Part shown: positions 45,677 through 58,450 of the stretch, piece after piece
Numbering within the stretch: the stretch's first letter is position 1
Layout: the number at the start of each line of letters is the position of its first letter
Assembly: GCA_016584305.1 (NCBI GenBank)
Contig: JACEEZ010020501.1
Span: 64,334-128,333, forward strand
Length of the DNA: 64,000 nt
Reading direction: 5' to 3'
DNA from: Chionoecetes opilio
Taxonomy: Eukaryota; Arthropoda; Malacostraca; Decapoda; Majidae
Program-made: the position numbers and the translations under genes
The notes under the pieces: generated by a model
What the model was told of the DNA's origin: nothing
Seen by the model: only the letters and a program-made list of their open reading frames with translations
The model's database searches: none

Positions 45677-46437
45677 CAGAGCTGGGCGCGCAAATTTTTT
45701 TCCTTAGTCAGCAAAGCGCAAAGCGCAAATTTTCGCGATCGAGTCCGCAAAGCGCAAACGCGCAAAATTCTCGAAAAAAGGCGGAGCGCAAGCGCAAAGG
45801 CGCAAATTTCTAGCGCAAAAAAACAACTAGACCGCAAATAAAAAAAAATAAAGCGCAAACATAAAAGTTAAAGCGCAAACCTCATTTTTTAGTCTGCAAA
45901 CTGAAAAATTCTATGTTAAATTAATATAAATTGTATAAATGATTAAAAGATTGAATGTTTACAGTATTTGAAGCATTTATTGAACACAAGTTTATATAAA
46001 AAATAAGATAATACTGTCAAAACAACACAAAAATAGTTGAAAAATGAAAATACACAATATTAATATTAGTCCTCCTCGTCACTGTCCTCCAGCTCCACCG
46101 ACCCTTGAGGAGGTTCATGTTACCCTTGAGGAACACCAGCTTCTCGAAGTTCTTGGCCGTCAGACTCGATCGCTTCGGCCTCAAGACGTCTGAGCCCATG
46201 CTGAACAGCCGCTCTACCGACCGTGGCATGAGCTTGCTCTTTTCTGCAGCGTTTTTTAAATAAAAAGTAAACTTAAATATAAATGCTATATTTGACGTAT
46301 CTTTTAATATTTTTATTTTATGTCATTTGAGTTTCTCGGCAAAGTTTTTCTGCTAAATTTGCGCATTTGCGGACTTATAAAATATCGAGAGCGCAAACTC
46401 CAAAAGCGCAAATTTTCGGCGTTTTGCGCAATTTTTT
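45677..46437 (-). mobile_element. hAT remnant with GCGCAAA subterminal repeats
   Basis: The left end CAGAGCTGGGCGCGCAAA has the hAT form. More than ten GCGCAAA or GCAAA motifs crowd the first 220 bp, and inverted TTTGCGC/GCGCAAA motifs recur at 46355-46437. A transposase C-terminus lies between. The right terminus is lost where a (CT)n microsatellite begins, so no target duplication can be read (left 8 bp would be GTTATTTA). Confidence 0.75.
46065..46256 (-). pseudogene. hAT transposase C-terminal dimerisation segment
   Basis: The minus frame reads NAAEKSKLMPRSVERLFSMG, then LRPKRSSL, NFEKLVFLKGNM. This matches the classic C-terminal hAT signature (S-x-ER-x-FS...R-x-x-L...LV-FL-x-N), which mediates transposase dimerisation. 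Only this last part is seen. Upstream sequence (46257-46440) reads out of frame, and downstream the frame stays open without similarity. The small size between hAT-like subterminal repeats suggests an internally deleted element. Confidence 0.8.
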
Positions 46438-46803
<366 letters not shown>

Positions 46804-46856
46804 GGCCTTAGATAATTATAAAATTTATTGGGGAATTTAAATAATTTTGATAAAAC

Positions 46857-47053
46857 CCAAAACTTGGCTCTTTGGCGGGTAATTTGGTAAACCTTACTCA
46901 GCAGCGGGGCATCTGCCATGCTAAGTGGGGACTAAGCTCATTGATAAACCCCAAGTCCCAGGTCACTGTCCGCATAGTACCTATAAATAAAATATTAAAC
47001 TTAACATAACTAACCATTTTGCTCTGGTTATGTAATGGCCACTAGTAACAGCT
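46857..47053 (+). repeat. Dispersed repeat Q, copy 2, left half
   Basis: Matches 37233-37452 and stops at the TTAA where transposon copy B begins. Confidence 0.88.
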
Positions 47054-47291
47054 TTAAAGTAAACGTCCAGACCTTTTTTTTTTCTAATTATGTTAAAGTA
47101 CATTCAAAACACCTAATCCACCCAAAAAAAAAAAAAAATCCAGACCTTATTTCCGTAAAAAAACGACTTTGTAAAAAGCCCCGCGAAAAAAAAAAATCTT
47201 CCCCCCAACAGACTACGAAAGTTATTAATGACGTCAGAGGAGGAACGCTCCAAAGTAAACATCTGTCTGACACCTGTCGGCAAATGTTATG

Positions 47292-47456
47292 ATGAGCGAT
47301 TGTACTTCGGTGTCAGACAGTGAATCTGTCGCTGTGACAGATCTAGAGTACGATGCTCAATCTGAAACCGAAATAAATGACGCTGCTCGCGTATACTATG
47401 AGGGAAAAAGAACCTCAGACCAGAATACGAGGCGGACGAACATATGTTAGCGGCCC
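47292..47456 (+). pseudogene. Acidic N-terminal coding remnant, copy B
   Basis: Same reading frame start as copy A (MSDCTSVSDSESVAV, then LEYDAQSETE). Synonymous and single-residue differences from copy A occur (I to T, L to I), then a shift loses the frame near 47410. In another frame PEYEADEH follows, parallel to PEYEVDEQ in copy A. About 36 bp present in copy A are missing here. Confidence 0.45.
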
Positions 47457-47880
47457 CCCCAAAAACAACCCCTTAAAAAACCCCACAACAACCCCCTTAA
47501 AAAAACACAACAAACCCCTCACACCCACAACAAACCCCTTTACACATAACAACCCCTTACACACAACAACCCCCTTACACCACAAACCCCTTACACACAA
47601 CAACCCCTTAAAATACACACACAACCCCTTACACCAAACAACCCCTTACACACAACCCAAACCCCCTTACACACAACAACCCCCTTAAACACACAACAAC
47701 CCCTTCACACACAAACAACCCCTTACACAATAACAACCCTTTCACCAAAACCCCTTACACACAACCCCTTACCCCAAACAACCCCTTATACACACAACAA
47801 CCCTTACACACACAACCCTTACACACAACAACCCCTTACACACAAAAAACCTTACACAGCAACCCCTTCCCCCACAACGT
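47457..47880. repeat. Minisatellite, AACAACCCCTTACACAC unit
   Basis: Units of about 16-20 bp (ACAACCCCTTACACACAACA type) with variable C and A runs. It occupies the same place in copy B that the CACTACTA array occupies in copy A. A short resumption is seen at 48440-48525. Confidence 0.9.
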
Positions 47881-47929
47881 GTATCCCCAATGCGGGCCCC
47901 GGGGCCCCATGCGGCCGCCTACGGCAATA

Positions 47930-48265
47930 TAAGTAACTTAGGGGTTTATAGTACGGTTAGGTTTTGTAACTTTTAGGGGGTTATGGTAGGTTAGGTAGTA
48001 ACTTGTAGGGGTTATAGTGAGGTTAGGTTAGTAACTTTTAGGGGTTATAGTGAGGTTTTGGTTTGTAACTTTTAGGGGGTTATAGTGAGGTTAGGTTTAG
48101 TAACTTATAGTGAGGTTAGGTTAGTAACTTTTAGGGGTTATAGTGGGAAAGGTTAGGTTAGAAACCTTGGGGGAAAGGTTTAAAAGGTTAGTAACTTTTA
48201 GGGGGTTATTGAGGTTATTTTGGGTTTTGGGTTTTGTAATTTTTTAAAGGGGGTTAAAAGTGGGG
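47930..48265. repeat. Minisatellite, AGTAACTTTTAGGGGTTATA unit
   Basis: Units of about 33-40 bp (GTAACTTTTAGGGGTTATAG then TGAGGTTAGGTTA) in eight or so degenerate copies. Each contains GGTTAGGTTA, again TTAGG-like. Confidence 0.9.
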
Positions 48266-49026
48266 GTTGGGTTTAGAAACCTTATACTATTTATTTTTAA
48301 CATATAGTTAATATTTTTAAACATAACGTCCCAAAAAACATTAGTAAAACATAGTTTCCCTCCCGGGCCGCCCTCCCCCTCTATTATTGTGGATCTACGG
48401 GGGGGCCGCATGGGGGGGCGGCCCATGGGTGGGGGACCCACACAAAACCCCCCTTCCCCACACAACACCCCTTAAAAACACAACAACCCCTTACACCAAA
48501 AACCCCCCCTTACACAAAACCCAATTGGTGATAGTGTTTGAATTAAAGAACATTGTCTAGCCGCGCCCTCTAAACCCCCCCCTTCCCCGGGCCCGCTGAA
48601 ACCAGGCATATCAGGGGCCAAAAATAGGTCAGAAATGGGGCTAACTCTCTGCACAATTTTCCCTTGCTGTATAAAAATAAAGGGATGCGTAATGCCAATC
48701 GCAAAAAAATCTATCGAAACCCCAAAAAATCTTAAAGTACTATTTTTTAATCTCTTGTTTTTACGGGGCATCTGATCAGGCGGGAGAGAGGAGGCCTTCC
48801 TCCTCTTACGTCACCGACCGTGGCGCTCGTCTCCCATTTTGCCAGCGGGCCTTTTTCGAAGCCGGGGAAATTTTAAACAAAATTTTGATTGCGGATTTTT
48901 AAAAAAACGGCTGACGGGTTCAAAAAAATGACAAATATTTTTTAAAAACACTCGACAATGGCTAATACCCCTAACTACATAAAAACCCGGAATAAATTGA
49001 AATGGTTTTGGAAACATTCCCTTTAA

Positions 49027-49135
49027 GACTTTTAGCAGAGGGGTTTCCACGGGGTTTTTAGAAAAAAAGTGCTCAAATACAGAAAATTTTCCCACTAATG
49101 GCAAAATTTTAACTTTGTTGAGGAACTTGTCCAAA
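49027..49135 (+). repeat. Dispersed repeat Q, copy 2, right half
   Basis: Continues from the TTAA and matches 37457-37556 (AAAAAAGTGCTCAAAT, TTGAGGAACTT), with expanded homopolymers. Confidence 0.85.
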
Positions 49136-52100
49136 GAAAGTTTGGGGGCAGATAGTATATTTTATTTTGGGGTTTTTCCAAACATGCAAAAATTAAAGAT
49201 GTTTTTCTTTAACCATACTTTTCACCAAAGTCTAAATTTTCCGACCTTGTTTCCCAAGTTCAAAAACAAAGAAAAAAAAAAAAGGAAAAACACCGTAGGG
49301 GCAAAAAGGTTGCCCGAGAAAATGAAAACAAAAAACAAGGGGGAAAGGGCCCAGGAGAAAAAGTGGACGAGGACTGAAAGGGCTTTTTTCTGAGCCCACT
49401 GGTTAATAATAAGGAAAATTTTAAATAAAAAGGGGCTCCACCAAAAAACCCTGACCCAAATTTTTTGCTCAACGTATTATACTTACTGCCCTTTAACACA
49501 TCTTTTTAAATTATTTAAATGAGTGCCGATCCTCACTTTGCCTACTGGCCGATTTTAAAATTTCGGGTTTTCTTGAGAAAACTAAGCCCAGTGGGATGGG
49601 GAAATGGACGGCAAAGGTTTGAGAAGTAGGCGTTTTAAGTAGTTATTTTGGGGTGGGTTTTTGGGTTTAGGTCGGGTTTTGGTTTTGGTCTCAAAAAGAT
49701 ACCCACAATGAGGGGTTTTAAAAGGGTGCCCCAAAGGAAAGCCTCTTCTGCCTCCTCCATGGTGCCAGCAGCACCAGTGACCTCCCCTCACGGGGGTCCC
49801 TGTAGAGGTAAAAACCCATAGAGTTTTTTCCCCTTTTCAAAAATATTCAAAAATACCAGTTGCTAGGGGTTTGTTTTTTAAAAAACCTGTCAACCAACCT
49901 TTCTCCCCCACAAATAAATATCTAAACATTTACCCCTCATCTTTTTTTACCCCATTTTTCTATTCACCATCCTAAAAATTTTTTTTTCCATACTCCCAAT
50001 TCACCACATTCCTATGAAAAACCCATAAAAAAAACCCCTTTTTGCAATTATTCCCTTTTTTAACAAAAACAAATTTTTTTAAACAGATATGTTACGGAAA
50101 AACATGAGTAGGGTCACCAGGTTTCCAACCCTCAAAATGCCCCAAAAGTCGTAATTTTTAAAGGGAAAAAATTCCCTTTGCTTTTTCCTTCTAAATGCAT
50201 AAATTTTAAAGTTTTTAAGTATTTAAAAATCTACCCCATATTTTTTGCATATTATATTTTGGAAAAAATATTAAATTTTCAAAATATCTACCAGCCCGTT
50301 TTCACTTTTCCCATTTTCTCTTTCTAAACCTACCCCAAACCCACAAATCCCCCATTTTTTCAGGGGGTAAATCATCCTCTCACACTAAACGGCATATATT
50401 CAAACCCATGTATAATTGTATTTTCCCTTCTTGTCACCCTCACTCTAAAACCCATTTCTTCGGGTTGTCTATCTTTTTCCCAAAATCTCAGTGTTTTGTG
50501 CTTCATCACCATCACCCACTCCACAGCTCATTCCTTCCCTCATTACATAGCCATACAGCAAATCTTCCATATACATTTATAGCTATTAGAAATATAACGA
50601 AATTATGTTGTAAGTTTTTTGCTTATGTAAACAATGTGTAACCCTTTTCCATATTCTCAGGGAACCCAAAAAAGGGAAAAACCCCCTACGAAACCATCCA
50701 ACTACAGGGTGGGGGGTTAATGCGAAACAAACAATGGGGAGGGAGACTGTGAAACACCCCCCCAAAATGAGAGGACGGCTGCAAATGTTCTGGCCCCGAA
50801 AAGGGGCCCTTTATTTTTTTTTAAAAAATGGTTTTTTTGGGTCTTTCCCTTTTTTTCGGGGGAATTAAAAACTTGTAGAAAAGAGGGAATTATAAAAAAA
50901 AAAAAAAAAAAAAAAATTTTCAAAAAAACGAGATTTAGTACATTAATGTTCACACTTAGTGACGCAAGAAGGGGAAAGCATTTCCCCTTTTAACCTTGGT
51001 TTTCAAAGAATTTGGGGGGGGCAAAAAAAACCAAAAAAAAAAACCTTCTTTTATAGTTCTAAAAAGAGAAAGGGGACAATTTTTTTTATGACTCCCCCCT
51101 CTTTTAAAGAAGCCTCAAGCCTATTTTGAAGTTAAAAAAAAGGGTTAAAGGGGGAAAATCTTTTTTGGGCTTTCCCGTGAAAAAAAAAGTTTTTTTTTTA
51201 AAATAATGAGGGGGAAAAAAAATTAAAATTGCACCTAAAATTTTACAAATAAACATATGTGTAAGAAAAGCTTTTTAAAAAAAGAAGGTAGCTCCTGCGC
51301 TCAAGTAATACTGAAACTTTGGCAACAAACATTTACCCAAACCCTTCCATTGTACCCCGCTGCCCCCGGAAGCTTCCATACAGCAAAAAAATTTTTATAT
51401 GAGGTGGATAGATATTTCATTTGCTTTTCAATTCAAAAAGTTTTGGGGAGTTTTTGTTAAATCTTGCCATTGAAATTTGTAAAAGGTATAACAACATAAT
51501 ATAAAAGTCCCTGATAGCATGCCACTTATGGGAAATGAAAACTCTTGTGTATATAGTTTTTGGGTTTGGCATGGGGAAAAAAATTTTTGGGAAAACCATG
51601 ATTGTTTAAAATTGCAGGGAGTTTTGTTTAGATGTAATCCTCAGTTAGGTCGCACATTTATTTTTTTTTTCCAAAACTGAGATAAAATTTTTTAATTAAT
51701 TTTGGCGGGCTCTCCATCCCACTGAAATGTGTTGATGCACTTTTCGTGGGGGGGGGCGATTTTTCCGTGGGCAGCTTGGAGAAAGCACCCGTTGGGGAGA
51801 GTTTCTGCCAAACTTAAATACTCTCAAAAAAACACACGTTTTTTGTCCTTTCCCTTTTCATTTGTTTTTTTCCAGCCCTAACCCCAAAAGCAATTCATTT
51901 CATAAAATGTCTTTTCTTAGAATTTTTTTTACCCTTAATTGAAAAATTATGGAGGTACATTTGCTTAAAGGAAAAAAAATAAGAAAAAAAGGTTTTAAAT
52001 TGGGAAACATTAAACCAAATACAAATTTTTTTTTACAGATGTGTCAACAAAGGGTTTATCTAAAAGTTTGTTCTATTTTTTGTCATTGGGTTTTTTAATG

Positions 52101-53366
52101 TGTTCTTGCAAAAACTGCCCCTGCTTTGGCTACTGCATGTAGCCCCTTTTTAGCCACCCGTATCTAAGCTGTTTTCCCCTTGTTTTCTCCCTGCTATAAT
52201 GTTTCCCCCCCCCCCCACTTTGTTGAAAGCATTCTAACTGCTACATTTTGCTGCTTACCTGGGTAAAGGGCCCAAATTGCTTGTTAAAAAGTATATATGA
52301 ATTTAAATATTTTTTAAATTTTTTTTCATTTTTTTTATTTATTTTTTATTTGTTTTTGTTTTTTTTCACCTCATTTTTCTTTGGCCTTTGGGATCTGTCA
52401 TCATTTTTCTCAAGCTCTGCAGGAAAAACACTAGTTTTTTTTTCTGTTTGTTTTACAGCATGTTATTCATAAAAAAGGTTTCCCACTCTTAATTTTTATT
52501 TGCAATACTCTAATGCTTATAAATCTGCGAAAAACGGGAAATTTGGGTTTAAAATGTCGTTAAATATTGCGTTTACATACCTTTTTTTTTTGCCTTTTTT
52601 TTTCCCCTTTTTTGATGTTCTAAAAGCTTTTTCTTTGTTTTTTTTTTTTCTCAAAATGTTTGATGTATTGATTAAAAAGCATAACGTTTGGGCCCCATCA
52701 AATTTTTCCGGTTTTTTAAAATAAAAAACTTAAAGGGGGTTTTTTTCTGGGGCATGGGTGCGCAAAAGTTTTTGCAGCAAACTCATGGTTTTCCCCTGCT
52801 TATGGATCACAGTTTCTTTTTTAAATGGGTGCCAAAATTTTTTAATGCATGATATTTTTTATTTTTTTTGATTTTCTTGTAAAAATGCAACTAACCCTTT
52901 TTTGGGGTTTTTCCCCCTGCAATGCATTGGGAAAAGTCCCAATAGGGGAGGTGTTTTGGGGTTGTCATGTAGCTGCATGTAAAAGGTAATGATCTTACTG
53001 TTCTGCTTTGTATTAAAATAATCAAGTATTGCATCATGTTCTGCTGATTTGTAAAATCCAAGTACCTGCAATTTTTAATTGAAATTTGAATAAAATTTTG
53101 GGGTACCATAGTGGGTACCCCTATTGCTTTTTTTGATTTATTTCCCCCCTTTTCCCAAAAAAACATCCAAAATTCTATTTTCTTTTTAAAAGGGGACTAT
53201 AACCTAAAAAAAAATAAAAAAAAATTTGGGTAGTACTTTTAAAAAAATATAGAGGGGAAATGCAGGGAATTTTTGGGGTATTTTTTAGTTACCCCCTCCC
53301 ATTCCGGGGGGGCCCCCCTCTTAAAAAGCTTCCCGTTCTCTGTCTTTTCCAATATCCCCCCGGTTA
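49136..53366. other. Gene-free noisy stretch, 4.2 kb
   Basis: No gene, RNA or element is recognised. It is AT-rich with very frequent T, A, G and C runs, including a 26-A run near 50890. Open frames are short and biased to Phe, Lys, Pro and Leu. If it once held a gene, homopolymer errors would hide it. Confidence 0.5.
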
Positions 53367-54115
53367 TGCGGTAGAAATTTATGTACAAGCACATATATTT
53401 TAAATTGGAGTTTTTACCTAATCAAAAACCCCTGGTCTATCTCACCCAACACTAACCCCCCAAATATTTAAATAACTAGGATCTTTTCGGTGGATAGTGG
53501 GTTGAAATCCTGTGGCTTTTATCAATACTGCCTGTCCTTGATCGAATGGTCGCGCGTGATCGAGCCGCCCGGAAGGACAAGGGGGAGGGGTGGAGGCGGT
53601 GTCTTTTGATATGGGTCAGTATGTTTTTTCCCCACTTTTTTGCGACGCGGCGAATATTCTTTTGGGGATTTAAAAAATCCTTTTATTTAACCTAAAGTGC
53701 AAAAGTCTATATAAACACGTTTTTAAAAGAGATGTTGTTTTCTCACGGGGGGTTAGGGTGTACTGATTCTCCGGTGGGCAGGGGGAGAAACCCCCCCTAC
53801 AAAAATCCAGCCACGTGTACAATTCCCATTGGGTAGAAAATCTAATGGGCTGCGACCAATGGTGCCGCTACAACTAAGGTGCTAATTAGTTAAGGCTCAA
53901 ATGCTTAATATTACTAGGAATGTTAATTTATATTATCCCCAGTACTTATAATTTACTTAAATTACTTGAACTAATGCCCATTACCATTATAATTATATAT
54001 ATACATTCCTACGCACCCCTTTGATGAGCGGATAATACCTCCCTCACAAGGGGGGGGGGAACAAAACCACCACTCTACCAATTATTGAGAAGGTGGTTGG
54101 TGGATAATTTCCACA
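53367..54115 (-). mobile_element. LTR copy 2, inverted, partly in noisy sequence
   Basis: Reverse complement of the solo LTR at 35061-35903. It runs from CCACA at 54111-54115 (LTR start TGTGG) to TGCGGTAG at 53367 (LTR end). Matching blocks include GGATAATTTCC, AGAATCAGTACACC and the CACTCGCCTCCGCCCC-type segment. 54115-53820 is clean; 53820-53367 is homopolymer-inflated. No matching 5-bp duplication is seen, so it may be one LTR of a larger decayed element. Confidence 0.82.
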
Positions 54116-55587
54116 GATGGCGTGACAATCGCTGCTTTGAAACTTTACTACAGGAATCACCTTCCTTGTTCTCTAGCTTCCTTGGGCAGGACGGAGACGC
54201 CGCGAGGCAGTCGGGCCAGGAATAGCGTTGGGAGAGGACCTTCGGCAGGAGCTGCCCAGAGGGGACGCCGCCCGCCCGATGGCGGTTGTAACAGGAGTGT
54301 AGGGGTCAACGGATTACTAGCGGACCTCACACTAGTGTGTAATGTGTGCATGTGTGATCACTGATTTACCGGTGTGTGTGAGAAAGGGCCGCCTTCCCGC
54401 CCCGGTACGTGGCTGTAGTAACAACAGGACTATGGAAGTGTTGTGTCTCTTGCGACGGCCGGTGAAGAGGTCGGAGAGTTATGACGTGTATTGTAGGAGT
54501 TTGCTGTGAGTACAGGAACAAAAGGAAGTGGAGGTGTTTATCTTTCCTTGGGTGTGTGGCATGGTGGTAGGAGTGAGTGGCCCGGTGACCAGTGCGGGTA
54601 ACTGGCGTAGACCGGCCCAGGTAACACAACGCTCTCCCCTCCTATACAGACGCCGAACCTGTAAGTAAGGTTGTTACGACGTGGTGGCAGGTAAAGTTCG
54701 AAAACAGTATATTTTGTGGTTTGTGCACCTTGCAACCCTGCTGCCAGATGTGCTCGATGTAATTAACGACTAACGAGCTCTGGTAGAAGGAGGAAAGGGG
54801 TAACGTAAAAGGGAGGAAATATATTTACAAAATTTAATATATGTGAACCACTGCCGTCTAGATTTGACCTAGATGAGCATTAGGTCAAATATCTAGAACA
54901 ACTGAACATCAACCCTCACACGTGTGACGGGGGTGGGGGTTGCCATGGGGGATGGAAAAGGAAGGGGGGTAGAGTTGAAGGTGGGAGAAACGGGGTGGGT
55001 ATACGTGTTGGTGATGGAGAAGGGAGGGGAAACGGGGAGGGGGTTGTAAAAAAGAAGGAGGTGTTGGTTGGGAAAGGGGGTGGGGGGGGGGGAGGAGAAG
55101 GCGTTTGGTGTTGGTGGGGGATATGAGTGGTTACAGGGGGGGGGTGGCATCTCCACGTGCTTAGGGAGTAGGGGGTGGGAAAGTAGGGAAAGGGGGGTGT
55201 CACCACGTGGTGATGGACTAGGGGGGTAGGGAGTCGGGACGGTGGAGGTGAAGGGGGAAAGGGCGGGGGGGTGCAAAAAAAGGGGGGAAGGTAGGAATGA
55301 AAGGGGCGCGTAACGGTTTCTTATCGTCACGATAGACTAAGACGATCACGGTAGTGTCACAAAGCTGCTACATAGATAACGATAGCGTCACGATAGACTA
55401 CGATAGCGCTGCGTTGGGTACAAACATCGGGGATCTTCACGTTTTTTTAGTGCACGCACTAACTTTTCGTGGCCTCGGCCGAGCGCGTCACGAGCGCACG
55501 ATCGGTCACGATGGACCCATAATCAGGACCATGACGGCGCTACGCATTCCCATTGTTGGCGCGTTCGGGGTTTCCCATTATGGAAAG
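54116..55587. other. Gene-free stretch with G-rich tract and small hairpin
   Basis: No supported gene. 54857-54897 forms a hairpin with arms TCTAGATTTGACCTA / TAGGTCAAATATCTAGA. 54915-55300 is strongly G-rich on the plus strand, with many GGGG-GGGGGGGGG runs, and could form G-quadruplexes. 55325-55405 has degenerate repeats of a TCACGATAGACTA(C)GAT type. Confidence 0.55.
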
Positions 55588-55854
55588 TGTGAATGGGGCG
55601 TAATCCAAGGATAAGTGAAAGCCCTTTAGGAAGCTTCTTGTAGGTTTTTATTTCTTATTCTTATATAGGAATACAGAATGGGGGACGGCGTAGGAGCCTC
55701 AGTGTGTCTCCGTCCTCCCTGCTACTCTGTACTGACTATGGCAGCGAGCTATATTGTCGCTGCCAGACGTACAGTCTTACATTGTCGTACGCTAAATACG
55801 TAAAAATTTATATATCCTACGGACATGATAACAGTGGAATATTCCTATCCTACA
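55588..55854 (-). repeat. 3' LTR of the Gypsy-type element
   Basis: 267 bp. Shares AGGAAGCTTCTTGTAGG, GGCAGCGAGCTATATTGTCG and GACATGATAACAGTGGAATA-type blocks with 60879-61152. The left edge is inferred from TG...CA form and the possible AAAG duplication; it could lie about 25 bp further left. Confidence 0.82.
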
Positions 55855-55866
55855 CCTCCCTTCCTC
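55855..55866 (-). other. Polypurine tract
   Basis: On the minus strand GAGGAAGGGAGG lies directly before TGTAGG of the LTR. This is the position and composition expected of the plus-strand DNA synthesis primer. Confidence 0.75.
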
Positions 55867-56293
55867 TCACGCTCGTAGCGGACCTTCTCATTCTCGAGCG
55901 AACCCCTTTGTTCTGGAGCCTCACAGAGCGACGGGGCACAGGGGAAGGATAAACACTTTGGGATTCACACTGGGAAGGGAGTCATCCCTATGGCACTGCA
56001 CTGGACGAACCCAAAGGGCGGTTTCGAAATACACACGACCACTAGGGAGACGCACCTGATATTCCCGGGAAACCTGTCCCCGACACTCATTACAACCCCG
56101 ACCTTATCCCAGCGGCGAGATGTTGGTCCTGAAGGCGGACATGCTGGCCAACATTCAACCGGGGAAGGGGGGGGCGTGCTGGTCGTACCGAGCTGTAACG
56201 TCCTCGGCACGGGCAGCTGCACGGAGATCACAGTCGTCGGCCTTGGCCTTGCCACTCCTTAGAGAAGGACGGGGGGGGCAGGGACAACAAGAC

Positions 56294-58450
56294 CTAAGTG
56301 GTTTGTCCATAGAGGATCTGGGCAGGGTAGCGTCCTGTGAAGTGGGAGTGTTGCGCAGTTCCAGTAGACCGCGGTCGAATCCTCACAGTCAATGTTCCCG
56401 GGAAAGGCACCACCTTGAGTATGAAGTGCTCCACAGATTTAACTGCGGCCTCGGCATGACCATTTAAACTGTGGGAAATGTGGTGAAGTGCCCAAACATG
56501 TCGGACTCCCCATCGATCCATGAATTGCCGGAACTCCTGGCTGGTAAATTTGGGGGCCTCCATCGGTCCGTAGGCGGAGGGGAACAAACTTCTCCGAAGT
56601 AGCGGCGAAGATTCTGATGGTAGCGACGGACGTAGTGTCGCCTTTGCAAGGGGACGACCACAGGCCACCCTGAGAGTCGGTCGACGACGACTAAGAAGGA
56701 TTCCCTGCTACAACAAAAGAAGTCGGCCGACACGGACTCAAAGGTCTTGTAGGGGTGGTCGTCATCAGTAGGGGTTCCTTCTGTGGCTCGGCAGGAGGAT
56801 CTGGCATGGCTCACAGGCTTTGAACTGTGTGGGTGATATCAGCATTAATGCCTGGCCAGAAGACGCCTGCCTCGCCCGTCGTTTAGTCGCCTCGACACCT
56901 CGGTAGCTGTCATGCAAATGGTCAAGGTGGGGCCGGCGTAAGACGGCAGGAACCACAACCTTGCTCCGTACAGGACGAGGTCACCATCGGCGTAGAGGTC
57001 GTCCCGTATCTTCCAATACGGAAGCAAGGAGTTATGAAGGTCATAGCGGTTTGCAGGGAATCCCGAAGTCACGCAGTTGAGTGGGCGGACGAAACGCAGA
57101 GCGGCTTTTGCTGCTGCTCGGAGATCCTCGGGGGTCTTGTCGTCATCCTCTTCCGCTGCTTTGAGGGCCCCTTCACAGTCACTACGGTTCTGAGGGAGGC
57201 GGCCGCAAATTGCACACAGCGTCTCGTCTTCAAGCGTGGGGCGACTGACAGGGCGCGGGACAAAGTGTCAAAGATGCAGAGCGACTTGTCCGCGCGCCAC
57301 ACGGCTGTGAAGGCATATGGCGGAGCTTCTCCTTTGGCGCTAGAGGCGGAGGTTCTCTACAGTGTCCAGTTGTAGTGATTAAGAATAGGAATGAGTGGGC
57401 GGGGGGTCAGTCATCAAGGTGAAGTTCTGAAGTCCCACCAAGTAGAACTTACACTTGGTCATCACCCAGACCACAGCCAACATCTCCAATTTAATGGTGG
57501 CAAAACGGGTCTCGGCATCGGTAAGGAAACGGGAGCCACATTGAACGAGACGTAAACTCCCCCATTGCCATTATTTTGCAGGAGGGTTTATCCTAGGCCG
57601 TTGAGACGCGAAGCATCCGTCTGTAGGATATGGGCAAGGGCTGGATCGAATGGTGCGAGAACTGGTGGACTGGAGAGGGCTGTCTTCACGCGGTGGAAGG
57701 CCTCATCGTGGTCCGGAGTCCACAAGAATGCTCTCTTGGGGCTCATCAGGGGCGTAGCGGGTGAGCAGCGGCAGATAATCAGGGGTGAACCCCAGCCAAC
57801 TGATTCACCAGTACCATGAATGACTGACATCCGTCAATTTAGCTGGGGTGGGAAAGTCCCTGATTGCGCTGATTTTCTCTTGATTAGCCGCGATGCCATC
57901 TTCTGAGAGCTTGAAACCACAAAAGTCTCCCTGAGGTGCGGCGACCACAAATTTGTTCCTGTTGAGGGTGATCCCGATTTGCGACACCTGGTAAGTACTT
58001 CATGGATATGGTGGAGATGTGTAATGAGTCCACATCATCCCAGCAGTACGTCAACGACCACTTTCACAAATCCTTTATGCCTGGGCAGGGCCCTATCACC
58101 ACGCAAGCAGAATGCATCGCCATTGGTTGCGAAGCCCATCGGTCCTCGGGCAATACTGAAACCGTCCATATGGGTAATGAAGGTGGTCAAGTATTGGCCC
58201 TCCTCAGCTAACTCAATCTGCCAATAACCGCAGAGAGCATCCACCGTGGTGAAGTAACGAGCCTTCGGGTCCACACTAAAAAATAGCAGTAAAGGGAGTA
58301 GGTGAAGGGTGGGCTGGGCGGGACACTTGCTTTTTCACTTGGACAAGTCTGTTTGATGCGTATTCCACCATCAGGCTTGGCGACGGCGACGAGCGGATGG
58401 CACCACTCCGAGGGAATCGTCACCAGCGGCTGATAATCCTGGGCTACCAT
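56294..58450 (-). pseudogene. Gypsy pol remnant: RT, RNase H, integrase
   Basis: In minus-strand order: RT segments EWCHPLVAVAKPDGGIRI (58355-58408), VDALCGYWQ (about 58218-58244), GPMGF near 58160, and a damaged catalytic region VVVDVLL near 58040; ITLNRNKF and FCGFKLSEDGI near 57890-57975; RNase H connection PPVLAPFDPA and LQTDAS near 57620-57700; integrase core with the first Asp in VSADFF (near 56722), FTSQEF, and the last Glu in NGHAEAAVK (56441-56464). The middle Asp region is frame-shifted. Frames change at least six times. It would have made the enzymes that copy and insert the element. Confidence 0.85.

Larger units (their letters stand above)
47058..49022 (+). mobile_element. TTAA-inserting DNA transposon, copy B (2.0 kb)
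   Basis: The left end AGTAAACGTCCAGACC follows TTAA (47054-47057). The right end, GGTTTTGGAAACATTCCCT in this noisy stretch, precedes TTAA (49023-49026). It shares with copy A the first ~400 bp (including the acidic start codon region) and the last ~200 bp. Repeat Q on each side joins perfectly into the uninterrupted copy at 37453. Two minisatellites fill the interior. Confidence 0.9.

Noticed and set aside
54482..54575. Short THAP-like start (MTCIVGVCCEYRNKRKW)
   Set aside because: Only the first Cys pair resembles a THAP finger; the frame stops after about 30 codons and no C-terminal Cys-His pair follows.
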